This document shows positions 20,151 through 32,087 of a DNA stretch of 64,000 nucleotides, piece by piece (the first letter of the stretch is position 1; the number at the start of each line of letters is the position of its first letter). The notes beneath the pieces are model-generated. The model did no database searches. It saw nothing but the letters and a program-made list of their open reading frames with translations, and was not told where the DNA came from. Source of the DNA: Austropuccinia psidii (taxonomy: Eukaryota > Basidiomycota > Pucciniomycetes > Pucciniales > Sphaerophragmiaceae); the NCBI GenBank assembly GCA_023105745.1, contig JALGQZ010000011.1:13168975-13232974 (forward strand), in the 5' to 3' direction. The translations under genes and the position numbers were made by a program.

Positions 20151-21412
20151 CTTAACTTAAGGTAACTTCTTTTTAATTCCAATCTCAAGGTACTGGTGCT
20201 ATTATTAACTCCAAATACCTTTGATCCTCATTTAAGTTAATTCTTTTAAGTTTTAATATAAAATAGAGGCATTTATATTAAAATTCCTCACATTAATAAC
20301 TTAAAAATAGAGTTTCAAGTAAACATTTCTTAAATTCAATTTTTCATTAATTTTTACATAAATCTTAATATTCTCTAAGTATAATTTGAAGAGTAATTTT
20401 ACAGGCAAATTACCAATAAAACCTGATTATAAAAGATACTTAAAATTAAATGTATACACCAATAACATTGAATCATAAGGTGTGTGAGACTATCAAGCGA
20501 ATCCATTAATAATTGAATTTTTAATGAATTTTTGAACTTATAGCTATTTTTCCACGTAAAATAGCAATACACACTAAGCCTTAACATTTGATAAGGTTTT
20601 GATACTTGTAACTTTAAAGTTTTAAGCTTATTTAAGATCTTGGAGCTTAATTAAACTTTGACAGCTCTCAAAACTTTAATTTCAAGCTTGCATATTGGGA
20701 TTTACCCTTTGGCAGCTTGGAATTTCTGTCCAAATCAGGATAAAACCAGTTTAAACTTTAAGGTTGTATCAAATCCTAATCTTAAAGTTTAAATAAGGTT
20801 GAAAATCCTCCAATACAGGTGGACAGCCTTAATTGAATCCTTGAAGATCCAAACATTTGGGTACCCCAGCTCTGTTTGGTCTTTTTCCTTTGTCCCACCT
20901 ATTTGTGTGGATGTTTCCCTTTTATTTTTCTGAAGCCGTACTATGGCCTTAAACACTTTTAAATTGAGCTCACACAGGATTTACATTCTGTATGGCAAAT
21001 CCTCAGCCAATTCAGTAAATATACACAACACCTCAATTTTAACTAAAATGTTGGTAAGTTTGCATAAACCTTATGCAACTTTAAATTGAAGCCTTTTTAA
21101 GCTTAAATTTAACAATCTTAAAAAAATGTTAAAAAAGTTCAATTAGTACTGTGAGATTCTTAAATCTTCCAATAACTTAAGAAATAAGCCCTTTTGGGTA
21201 TAACACCTTATGGGTATACCCTAGGTTGTTTTTGGTGTAGAACCCAAAAATAACATAATAATTATAATTTTGTTCTTCAAAACAAAGGTTTTACTTATTT
21301 TTTGTTATTTTTCAATGTAATTTCAATAAAAAGTCTGTTAAAGATTAAATAAGTTGTATATAAGGTTATTTGTGGCCTTGTGGGTATGTCATACATACCT
21401 CACAGGCTCACA
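20146..21412 (-). repeat. Element-C-family LTR, second part
   Basis: Continues the LTR broken at 10448 (CTTAACTTAAGGTAACTT...) and is colinear with 27430-28668 and 46270-47506. It ends CCTCACAGGCTCACA at 21412. The next 5 bp, GAGAC, nearly match GATAC before 9527. Confidence 0.8.
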
Positions 21413-21604
21413 GAGACACACAGTTTCATTTCCCAATATGGCTAAAATTTATTTCCCAAAACAGTGAATACAGCCAGGTTTTCAACCCTTAAGGATCAGT
21501 ATTCCAGATTTTAACACATACTGGCCACTCTTTCACCCCCTTGAGACCTTCCCTCCTGTTAATTAATCTGGTGTATTTATTTTTATTATTATTTTATTTT
21601 AATT
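21413..21604. other. Probable decayed internal region of element H
   Basis: Short non-coding stretch between the old LTR and the Pol tail of element H. No clear frame. It may be eroded integrase C-terminal sequence. Confidence 0.3.
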
Positions 21605-22182
21605 TTGAAAGTTAAGACTGAGTTTTCTAATTCAGTCATTTTAACCTTTTTTTTTGCCTGTCAGTGGATATTAGGGTTCATATCCCTTACTAATTCCATT
21701 GTTCTTTCTGGCAGGTTGAAACAGGGAGTTGAGTATTCGTGTGGCTGGCCCTTTGGGTTTTTAATTCCTTATTCCTATCTTTTTCATATTTGCAATTGCA
21801 CTTTCTTTGTTAAGGAAATACATTCTTCAACTATCTCTTTGAACTTCTGGACCTCTCCAAGTGAGGTCTTGAGTCCTGAATTCCACACCACTCTTGCTAT
21901 TTCCAAAGGCCCCTGTGACATCCCTTCACCAGGGAAATCATTCAAAGAAGATTCACCTGGCCCATTGAGAAGGATTCTCAGAGCTAGAAAAGTCAATATC
22001 AATGTGAAAGAACATGGAAAATAGCTATTAGGGTTGAACAGCCAGACAGTAGACAAAGGCATGTGGATGCCTGAACAACACATGCCTAATGGACAAATCC
22101 ACCTCAGGAATTTCAGAGCCACCAGGAGGACAGAATAATGTCATCAATTCTGATCCTCTTTGTGAGGAAGATTATTTAAACC
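21605..22182 (+). pseudogene. Element H: C-terminal Pol remnant
   Basis: The part from ~21900 resembles the end of A and B Pol: SPGPLRRILRARKVNINVK, then after a stop TVDKGMWM, PNGQIHLRNFRATRRTE and a terminal stop near 22137. A shows [17 protein letters not shown] and [15 protein letters not shown] at the same place. The upstream 100 codons (21605-21900) are unclear. A purine-rich GTGAGGAAG precedes the LTR. Only the tail of this plus-strand element survives. Confidence 0.7.
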
Positions 22183-23750
22183 TGTTACTAAACCCTAGAG
22201 ACAAAGCATGATATCAAAAAGTACCACAAACATGGTACCCAGAAAGGGTGACACACACACCTTTCTACCTTTACTTAAACTGATAAAGTTACAATAAGGC
22301 CACAGACAAAATGATAGAACTCAACAAAGTTAAAATTTTGATATTTAAATCTTAAAGAGGAAATATTCCCCTTTCATGAAATATTATTCTTTTTACCAAA
22401 AAAAAATAACCAATTAATATATCAGAATTACAAACCCTTAGTGCGCATGGACCTTCATATTCACCTCTCATCTGAAAACTATAAATTAGACAGCAGACCC
22501 ACCAAGTTAGGGCTTTTGTTAACGCTCTCAATGATGGCTATTAAATGGTAAAGAATTCACTGCTTTAGCACCAATTGATTAGAAATTACCATAAATATAA
22601 TATTTGGGTAACCTGCAAAGATCATACTATTTAGTGATCTCTCATCTAAATTACAAATTGTGGATTAGATACCTGTCAAATAAAATATTTCCTAGAATGG
22701 CTAGTGCAGGGCTACACAAGAATTTGATCTTTTTAACTGCATATTACACTAATCAAAGGCTATTGGTGTTTATCTCCAAACCATAATAAAACTACTATCT
22801 TCCAAAAATCTCAAAATATTTTGAGGCTGTATAAACTTGACATAACTTATGAAAAATGAGTCAATGGTGTACCCATCTTGTAGGGCTCACTTGTAGCTAC
22901 AATTTGAGCTACTTGTGAGCCTTTTTTCTCAAAAATGAACAATATCATCCATTATTTAAGGTTATATTCCCATACCAAGTGGTAATGTTGGATACTATCC
23001 CACATAGTTAGATTATCACAATCCAAAACAATCAAAAGGCTTTTTGTCCATTTATTACTCTTATCGAAGACTCTAGAGGTACACTCCAAACTTTTTTCAG
23101 TGGTGCTGTTGGAATGTATTTCATACAATTGAATTATGAGGTGGGCAACCCCCCCAATGCATGTATTTATGTTGATTCCTCATAGGTTGAGTAATAAGCC
23201 TCACCCATACATTATCATTACCTCATTTGTGTGTCCTACCTTTTTAAAATACGTTTGGACCTTCCATTAGTGAAATATTGCACCTCTTGTGGGTAAAAAA
23301 TCTTGAGATGTGGTTTACAAACCACATTTGGGCACATATACATGTTTCTCTGGTTGTGTTGAAGTATAAAGCAGCCACCTGAGTGAAAAAATTGACTATG
23401 AAAACATGGTAAGAGACCCTATTACGAATGTGATTTGAGATAAAAGGAGGCTTTCACTTTTGGAAAAAACCCCCATCATCTGATTATCTTATTATTAATT
23501 GGTTAAAATGTATTACACCGAAGTAACCTGTGGAATATATTAGATATAATTATACTTTTAAATATTGTTTCAAGTATTATTGAAATTCAAGAGGAAACTG
23601 GGGAAACAAGATCTTTCAATAAACTCATCACCACTATTCTTAAATAGTAGAGCCCTCTTTATTTATCTTAAAGTACTATTTTACATTTCAAAGTCATAGT
23701 TAAAGCTTTTAATTACCACTCTATAGCTTCTTCATGGACTCAGATTTACA
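22183..23750 (+). repeat. Element H: degenerate 3' LTR
   Basis: Starts TGTTACTAAACCCTAGAG, a decayed form of TGTCAGCCTGTGACTC, and ends near CATGGACTCAGATTTACA, corresponding to CATAGACTCATCCTGACA in A. Internal blocks shared with A/B LTRs include the U3 palindrome at 23308-23328 (GATGTGGTTTACAAACCACA) and TCATCACCACTATT near 23630. The ends are approximate. No TSD is visible because the 5' side is lost. Confidence 0.7.
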
Positions 23751-24699
23751 CCACTGATGTGGATAAGAGACAAAAATATCGTCTTACGGTGTTCCTACCT
23801 TGAAGCCCTTTTTTTAAAATCAGTAACCTTAGATTCAAACTAACATTAGTTTAATTTAAATAATTTTAAGGAATATCATAATTAAGGAATTAAAATATAT
23901 GAAATCATCAATCTAATTATATTAATGAATATGTTAATCTCAATATACTCTCTTGGTCAAATATGACTTTAGTTTACTCTACTGTTTCACTTTCAAAGCC
24001 AAAGCTTAGAAAAAATTACTTGTGCTTTATATAGAGTAATCTTTGAATTTAGAAAGAGTTCTTCTCTTTAATAGAGATCATTTCATTATTTTTTATTTAG
24101 TTACTTTTTTTAAGATATTTGATTGAATGAATGATGAAATTTGGTATCTGTATTTCATTTTTACTCTCTGTCTCGAAGCTGAAGGAATTTTTCTTTAGTT
24201 TTCCCCATTGAAACTTGATTCTGATGTTTTTTCAAAACAATTATTAATTATTATGTGAATTATTCCGATTCAAAGTGTTTTGAATATTTGTGACTTTATG
24301 TCAAAGAAGTATTTTTATTATGTAATAAACCTTTAATATTTGTTCTGAAATAATATTTGACGGATGATATATCTAAGATTACCAATAGAGGGTTCTTTGT
24401 GGATTGGCTTGGGCTAAAGAGCTTTCTAGAATGGTTATTATTTAAAGATATTGAAATTAACAAAGATAAAGATATTTTTTATATTTAAGTTGATATTCAA
24501 AAAGTACTCAATAATGAAAAATCTGCAAGCTAAATAATTGATTAATTAAAAGTTAGTAACCCCTTACCTGAAATTATGTTTATTACATCCCAAGACTACT
24601 GTTGGATAAAAAATGGTCTCAATATTTCAACCCTTAACTTTAAAGGTTATTTTGAATATATATAGCACTACGTCAATTAGGATAGCACATAATTCATAT
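23751..24699. other. Unassigned AT-rich stretch
   Basis: About 950 bp, Thr/Asn/Ile-poor in any translation and without a long frame on either strand. No element ends or tandem repeats were seen. Confidence 0.3.
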
Positions 24700-26515
24700 A
24701 TGAAATTGATATTTATATCAGAAATATAGATATTTAACATTATTATTCCATATTTCAGCCCTCAATAGTCTGGATACTCTGTTTCTAGAGGATATTTTAA
24801 AAAAATGTTACTTATTATCCTTTTAGAAACTGGAATAGATGTTATAATAGCTTCTAGTTGAGTAATAGAACACATTTCCCCCCTTTGAGCTAAAATGGGA
24901 CCCCATTAAGAAGTAGCAATCATGTCAGCCCTGTAAGGAGATTTCCAAAATTGAAAAACAATAATTATTAGCTACTCATATTCATTTTGGAAATTCAAAA
25001 GAAAATCAAAGAGAAGTCAACCTCAGTTACCTTGGATTAATTGCTCTTTCTGAAAAAGATTTTGACTCTGAAAGCTTTTATGAGACAAGTGTTATTCCAA
25101 GTATTATGCAGTGAAAGTCACCTCCAATGGGGCTGGAGAGAATTATTATATATTTGATCAAGGTGAATGAAGAGACACCTTCATTTCAAAAATAATCTCT
25201 TCTATATATGGGTTTCAGAATTCTGTCTGCCAGACCTGAACAAAGGGAACCCTTTTCAAAAGGGCTATTCAAATTTTTAAAAGACCTGTTAATACTGGTA
25301 AGCTGTAGATCACATTTGACCAAGTGAAAGTACCCCTTGTTTTCAGGAAATGTGTCCTAAAGTGTATGTAAATGATGGTATGACCCATTTTATCCTCATG
25401 GAGCCACATTGGTCTCAACAGCAGCCTAAAAGGAACTTCTAAGGGGCAGGGCCCTTGTATGCAAATCGAGCAGAAAACTGAGGGATTTTGCATTCTTCCA
25501 TTGGGAGCTCCCTCTTTTCTCCAATCAAAATAGAGCCCATGACATTGGTAACTGGTATATTGTCACAATTCATTCTCCTAGACCTGAACAAGGGGAAATA
25601 TTGCTAAAAGAAGGCCATTCAAACAGCTGAAATACTTGTTAATTGTGAAAATGGGTGTCTTCCATATGAGCTCCAAAAATTCAAGTTGAGACTTCATAGG
25701 GCTTCCTAATTTCAGATTTCCTTCCTGTAAAAAAAGGGGAATCTTTTGATATACTTCAAAAAGAAACTTTCTATAAAATGGAAAAGCTTATCTTGGTGAA
25801 AATGGATTAATTTTCTCTGAGAAGTACTTCACATAGTAGTGCTGAATCTACAAAATTGAAATACAAAATTAAATATAGAGGAAACCCTATCTGTTGGGGT
25901 TATAAAATGAATAAACACACCCTAATTATTATATAATAATTAGGGAAATATTATAAAAAGCCTTCTATTTTAGCTATCCCACTATCTCATTTTGAATAGT
26001 GATATTGCACTACGTATAAAAACCATCATTGAGGAGTATAGCTATATTACTGACTATTTTCATTTGTTTGAGCACCTATTACATAGCAGTCTTTTACTCT
26101 TGATTCAGAGTACTTCTTTAAATCAAAGTTGTTGAGTGTATAGAAGCATATCAGATATATGCTCTATCTGAAAATATCAAGCTGAAGAATTCATTAAATA
26201 GTTTATTGTGGAAATAAAGAGAAATCTGAACATTTTCCTTCTTACCAGAACACTTATTGTGGGGGAGAATTGATTTTTTCTCAGGTTGTCATTCATGCTA
26301 AGCATAACAGTGTGTCACTGAAAAATATGATAATTATACAACAAAGGAAATTTTCAATTGAGCCAGTCATAAATGTTAAGCAACTTATTCCCTTCAAAAT
26401 CAAGGTCACTACCACTGTAATAAACACATTATCCAAGATTGAGCCCTGATTAGAGAATCTAGACTCTTGGACCTTTGAGAAATACTCAGATGGTTGGATG
26501 CTCCTTAACGCAGAG
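24700..26515 (+). repeat. Decayed repeat related to the copia remnant at 47.5-48.8 kb
   Basis: Several blocks match the region after 48290 in the same order: AATGGATTAATTTTCTCTGA (25804) vs AATGGGTTAATTTTGTCTGA, and TATTACTGACTATTTTCATT (26045) vs the same string at 48562. It contains a diverged internal duplication (about 25195-25290 and 25555-25650, each with CTAGACCTGAACAA or CCAGACCTGAACAA) and a perfect 26-bp palindrome at 25920-25945. No intact coding frame remains. The copia identity is inferred from the other copy. Confidence 0.5.
25920..25945. repeat. Perfect 26-bp palindrome
   Basis: CCCTAATTATTAT followed directly by its reverse complement. The homologous site near 48431-48458 is a degraded hairpin, so it belongs to the repeat rather than being random. 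Confidence 0.6.
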
Positions 26516-28668
26516 TGTAAAGTTTCTCTATGAAACTCTTGATAATAGTAACAATATCAAGAGTACTCTGACTGTCCTCAGTAGAAAAATATAATAAAAC
26601 AAAATATTATAACCCCAAATTAAATATAATTCTAAAAATAATTATATTAAAAAATGAATTGAGTTACTATTATATAATATAATATTAAAAAAAATTAATA
26701 ACTATGAAAAACTATAGTTGTTGTATTGCTGTTATAGTTACTGACAGTTATAACAATAAGAAGTGTAAAGCTCTTAATGAGACAATTACACGTGGAAAAT
26801 ATAAATATTCAACCACTTATAAATAATATTAATATTATTCATAAAAAATGAAATTATAACACACACTGTGCAGATATAATTCTTAAAAAAAACTTCTATA
26901 TAACAAAACTAATATTAGATAAAAAAAGATTATAGAATTTTAGAGAAAAACTTACTTATAATATATAGTTAATACAACAAGTCAAATACAACAGTTATTA
27001 CATCCAATAATTATTATAGGTTAAAAACACACCAAAAATCAATATTTGAAAAGATAAAACAACTTTTTATAATAAGAATATGACTTAAAGAGTTTTTAAG
27101 AGGAATTTGTGGTTTTTTAAAAAATATTTCAAGACAATAATTTTATAATATAAACTATATGATGGTTGATTACAACAATAATCTAATTTCTATGATTTCA
27201 ATTCTTCAATTTAAGCTTTATAAAGAATAAGATACTTAATAAAGACTTTTAATAATAAGATCGGATATACAATAAAACTTTACCTGTTTATATGTCTAAT
27301 ATCATTGGGTTGCATTGAATTGATTGACAAAAACAGTGATGAATAGACTCTTTTTATGTCTGCAGAGAAGCTCCCATCTTTCATAATGGATATAGAGGGC
27401 GTGCTAAGGTCAAAATAGAAAACCCATGCTTAGAAATAAGGCTCTTAACTTAAGGTAACTTATTTTTAATTCCAATTTAAAGTTACTGGTGTTACTCTTA
27501 ACTCCAAGTAACTTTAATCTCATTCAAGTTAGTTATATCAGGTTTTAATAGAAAATGAGTTTATTTATCTTCATTTTCATCACATGAACAACTTTAAAAT
27601 AGATTTTCAACTAAAAATCACTTAAACTCAATTATTAATTGATTTTCAAAAAAATCTCAATTTTCTAAGTATAATTCAAAGAGTAATTTTCAAGGCTAAT
27701 TACCAATAAAACCTGCTTATAAAAGATACTCAAAATGTTATTTATACACAGATATCATTGCATTGTAAAATATGCTAAACTATCAAGAAAATTCATTAAG
27801 AACTGGATTTTTAATGAATTTTTGAAGCTATAGCTATTTCTCCACGTGAAATGGCAATACACACCAAACCTCAACTTTTGATAAGGTCTTGATACTTGTA
27901 ACTTTAAATCTTCAAGCTTGACTTAACTTTTACAGCTTCCAAAAAATTAATATCAAGCTTGCTTATTGGGATTTACCCTTTGGCAGCTTGGAATTCCTGT
28001 CCAAATCAGGATCAAACCAGTTTAAACTTTAATGTTGGATAAAATTCTAATCTTAAATTATGAATAAGGTTGAAAATAATCCAATACAGGTGGAAAGCCT
28101 TAATTGAATCCTTTCAGATCCAAAAATTTGGGTACCCCACCACTGTTTGGTCTTTTTCCTTTGTCCCACGTTTTTGTGTGGATTTTGCCCTTTTATTTAT
28201 TTAAAGACATACTATGGCATTAAACACTTTTAAATTGAGCTCACGCAGGATTTACATTCTGTATGGAAAATCCTTATCCAATTCAGTAAATATACACAAC
28301 ACCTCAATTTTAACTAAAGTTTTGGTAGGTTTGCATAAACCTTATGTAGCTTTCGATTTAAGCCTATTTAAGCTTAAATTTGACAATTTTAAAAAAACAT
28401 CAAAAATCTAAATCAGTACTGTTAGATTCTTAAATCTTCCAATAACTTAAGAAATAAGTATTTTTGGGTATGATACCCTATGGCTGTACCCTAGGTTATT
28501 TTTGGTGTAAAATCCAAAAAATGACATAATAGTTATAACTTTTTTAATCCAAAAAAAAGTTATATTTATTTTTTGTTATTTTTTATTTTAATTTCAACTG
28601 AAAAGTCTGTTCAATAATAAATCAGCTGTATATAAAGTTCTTTATGACCTTATGGTTATGTCATATAT
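26516..28668 (-). repeat. Element C 3' LTR, main part
   Basis: Begins on the plus strand TGTAAAGTTTCTCTATGA and aligns along its length with 45356-47506. It is interrupted at 28668 by element B and completed by 38766-38781. In element orientation it starts TGTAAGCCTTTGAAG at 38781 and ends CTTTACA at 26516. Confidence 0.85.
28664..28668. repeat. Target-site duplication TATAT (left of element B)
   Basis: TATAT before the 5' LTR of B is exactly repeated at 38761-38765. Confidence 0.9.
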
Positions 28669-30174
28669 TGTCAGCCTGTGACTCAAAACAGAGCACTAGC
28701 ATGACATCCAACATACCATAGATAATGGTATGACAAGTATTGAACAAACATAGTAAATACAGGTAATAAATAAGAGGAAAAAAACTCCTCTTAAATTAAA
28801 CACCAACCTTATCCAAACAGAATAAGGAAACCTAGAGGAGAATAAACAAGTCAAAACCCTTATTTTCACCTCTCATCTAGCTTATGCATATTTAAGTTAT
28901 TCTATACCAAAATGGTAGCTTTCTTAAATCTCACATGGAGAGCTACACAATGGTATCATGCATGTTCCTGTAACACCACTACAACTGGAGATACCATATG
29001 ACCTTTATTTTAAAACCAAGACCCCCTGAAAGTCAAAGAGGGCTTGTACAAAACTGTAAAAAAGTATAACCAAATTGAAGATCTAAACAAGAGCTTTAAT
29101 TTGAGACACCTTAGACCTCTGTATCTCTTAAATTGACTGAGGGATCTTGGTTCAAAGGTTTAACAACCAAAATACAGATACTCTGAAAACAACAATGTAA
29201 ACAAACCCCTGTATCTTTGGCATACACTCATACAACTGTACAGTCTAATATACCAAACTGTAGAGCTAATCAAGCCCTACAAGACTGTATCATAAGAAGA
29301 CAGATATTTTCCAAATTCAAGAAGATATCTGGTATGGAAGTTTTTAAGGCCTCATACTGATGTACAAAAATGCATCCAAAAACTTAAAACCCTTATAGCT
29401 TTTGTTATTTTCAAGAAGGATAAACATGAAGCATACCAAATTGAAGAGCTCATCAAGCCCTTCAATTCTGTGCTCTTGGTCTCTTGATAACTTAAGAACT
29501 GACTGAGATATCTTGATTGGAAGGTTTTTCTAGCAATACATGACTGTATCAAACTTGTATCAAACAGTATTGCTCTCTTACTTAAAATAATATACTTATG
29601 AAGATATAACCTCTCTAAAATCATCATTATTGATCATACAGACACCAGAAGAACGTCATCCAAGTTCTGACGTGGCAGGTGAAAAGTTTTTTCACCCTGT
29701 ATTGATCCAGAATGATCATTTGTGGTTCCAAAACCACAATTCTGCCTCTATTGACGTCAGAATTGGTGATCAAGAACCACAGATTGATCATTGGAGTGAA
29801 AATTTTCACTCCTCTGACGTGTGAAGAGTTAATGACTCTTGACAGTCTTGAAAGATATAAAAAGAAGGATTTTTCCCTTTAAAACCCATCATCTTATCTT
29901 ATTATCCATATTCTTACGTGACCAAACTGTTATCAATCAGTAGTTTCCTTAGAATTATTATTAAAAGATATAATTAGAATATAATTATTGTAGTACTTCT
30001 TTACAGTCAAAGATATTAGAGTATTGCAACCCAGGTCCTCAACAGACTCATCACCACTGTTACCACGTAGCAGTGGGACCTGAAGATTTAGAGTTATTTG
30101 TTTTTTGACGTGTCACAGTCATAATACTAGCTTGTAACTACATTTTATAGCTACTATATAGACTCACCCTGACA
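28669..30174 (+). repeat. Element B 5' LTR
   Basis: From TGTCAGCCTGTGACTC to ACTCACCCTGACA, 1,506 bp, equal to the 3' LTR. U3 has the palindrome at 29721-29738, four TGACGT half-sites including a full TGACGTCA at 29752-29759, and the perfect hairpin GAGTGAAAATTTTCACTC at about 29794-29811. TATAAAA lies at 29856-29862. Confidence 0.94.
29653..29862 (+). promoter_or_regulatory. Element B U3 promoter cluster (CRE-like sites, palindromes, TATA)
   Basis: Within 210 bp: ACGTCA (29653), TGACGT (29668), a GGTGAAAAG...TTTCACC hairpin, TGTGGTTCCAAAACCACA (29721), TGACGTCA (29752), GAGTGAAAATTTTCACTC, TGACGT (29815) and TATAAAA (29856). TGACGTCA is the canonical site for ATF/CREB-type bZIP factors. The cluster is retained in the 3' LTR and in G, so I infer a stress- or cAMP-responsive Pol II promoter, untested. 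Confidence 0.55.
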
Positions 30175-30177
30175 TTT

Positions 30178-30194
30178 TGGGGGCCTGGCCGTGG
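30178..30194 (+). other. Candidate primer-binding site of element B
   Basis: TGGGGGCCTGGCCGTGG begins 3 nt after the 5' LTR, sharing its core with the A, G and C sites. Confidence 0.5.
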
Positions 30195-30271
30195 GTTTTC
30201 AACCTTATTGGACGTGTTTTGAACTGAATTAGGCGTAAAAATGCAGTTATTTGAAAGGTATTTTACTAACA

Positions 30272-31020
30272 GTGAGTAAAATTTCTAATTTATCTTATTT
30301 TCTATTATTATCATTTTTTTATATATAATATAGCATCATATATTATATACATATTTTTTTTTCTCCATAAATATATATTACAAATATTTGTGTTGAGAGT
30401 AAGAGTACAAATCCTCTTTATTTCATTATATTGCAATAATTTTCACGAAATTTGATGATAATACAACAGTATTATTTAAATTTCAATATAAATAATAATA
30501 TACAAACAGTATATTACTTATTTTTACTATTATCTTTCACCAAAGTGCGTGAAAATTAATAAAGAAACATTTATTAATAAATAATAAAATAATTTTTTAT
30601 TATTTATAAGGAATATTTTAATTAAATATTTCCTTTAAAACAAGACATCACTCAAATTGACGTGGAAACTTGTAATTGATTGATATTTTAATCAAAAATC
30701 AAGTGTTAAAATAAATATTATTTATAATATTTATAATAACAAATCAAATTTATTATAATTTAATAAATTTGATGTGTTTATACAAAAACACAATAATATC
30801 CAAGTGAATCATTCACAAAATACTTGGATATTACAGTTTTCACTTACAAAACATTAGTGAACAACTCAAAAACTGTTATTTTTCAATAAAAAACATATAA
30901 AAAAAACATATTATAATAAGAATACTTCAATATTTGGAAAAATAACAGTGGAATTGAATAAAATCATTTTGTTTTATCATAAAATACTGATATACAATTT
31001 GAAATATCTTTTCTGAATAG
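30272..31020 (+). other. Predicted intron 1 of element B
   Basis: Donor GTGAGT (30272) after ACTAACA; acceptor TTTTCTGAATAG ending 31020; CTGAT about 30 nt before it as branch point. It is 749 nt and very AT-rich, and colinear with the 754-nt intron of G. Removal joins A (30271) to TGGCACAAGG, giving ATGG. An upstream in-frame ATG at 30241 exists in B only. Confidence 0.65.
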
Positions 31021-32087
31021 TGGCACAAGGAAATCCATCTGTGACAGCCTCAGAAGACAGAGAAGTGCTGCCAAAAACCAAGGGCAAGCAGAAAAGACAC
31101 AGTGAAGTGACAATCAACTGAAAAGATTGGATACCAATAGCCATGCCAAGGCCCAAAAAACCCAGAAAAGCTCCAACAAAACCAGTTGGATCACCAAAAC
31201 AAATTGAAAAACAGAAAATCACTGTTATCAACCCAGTTGTAAACTCTAAAGGCAAATTTCCAAAGAGTATAGATCATAAATTTGTACAAGGGCCTGCTAA
31301 AGGTAAATAAACCTTGAAACATACAACATTTTTCATTGTCTGTCATTTTTTAACATTGTTAACATGACACCTCCACTTCTTAAAGATCTTGGATTCCCAA
31401 GAAATCAACCAGAACACTGGCCAAGAAGACACGGGGGAAGAAGACAGCCAATTACTGGATCAAATGACCAGCAAAGGACTGACCATCAGGGAACTCCTAC
31501 CCAAGGTTTTATTCCAAATCAAGTTCAACCCAAAAGTCCAACCAGGAGATTGGACAGATGCAGAACATGTCCTTCAAATACACAAACTCCTGAAAGACCT
31601 CTTCACATGGAGCATGGACAACAAAATGTTCACTATGGCAGCATCATGGGCAGAAGTGGGGATAACAACTCAGAAGATATGTCTCAAGCAAATGGCTTGA
31701 ATAGAACTTATGACAGAAATGCAAGGTTGGAATCACAACAAGAATTTCAAACTCTTAGAAGAAAGAGCAATCAGAATCAAAGAGAACCAGCCAGCCATAC
31801 AAGCCATAGAGAGATCTTGGCACAAGGAAGAGCCCAGTCATATTCAGGTACCCCCAGAAATGGAAGGAGAAGTCCCATCTTCCCCACAACAATCCAGCAG
31901 TTCCAGGCCTTACAAGCCAAAAGAAACTTCATCCAAGGCTCCCCAACCATTCCAGGTAGTTTCCAACAGGAGAAAAGAAGCCCAAGGTAAAAACAAAACT
32001 TCTTTCAACCAGAGGAAGAAGGAAGCAGACCCATTGATGAAAAAGCTGATGGACTTAGTCCAAGAAGTACACAAAAGCAAAAAATAG
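31021..32087 (+). pseudogene. Element B accessory ORF (exons 2-3), disrupted
   Basis: Exon 2 (31021-31302) lacks 30 nt near its start relative to G, in frame, and then has TGA where G encodes Ser (NSKDW). The donor AAAG|GTAAAT at 31303 is intact. The acceptor seen in G as CTTAG reads CTTAA here, so splicing at that site should fail. Exon 3 retains QVLQIHKLLKDLFTWSMDNK and the conserved end LMKKLMDLVQEVHKSKK (stop near 32085), but has TGA for Trp at 31698-31700. The product is the same unknown basic protein as in A and G. Confidence 0.65.

Noticed and set aside
21605..22024. 139-codon frame as a host secreted or membrane protein (hydrophobic N terminus)
   Set aside because: Its C-terminal third matches the tail of A/B Pol and it is followed by a matching LTR. 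It is a retroelement remnant.
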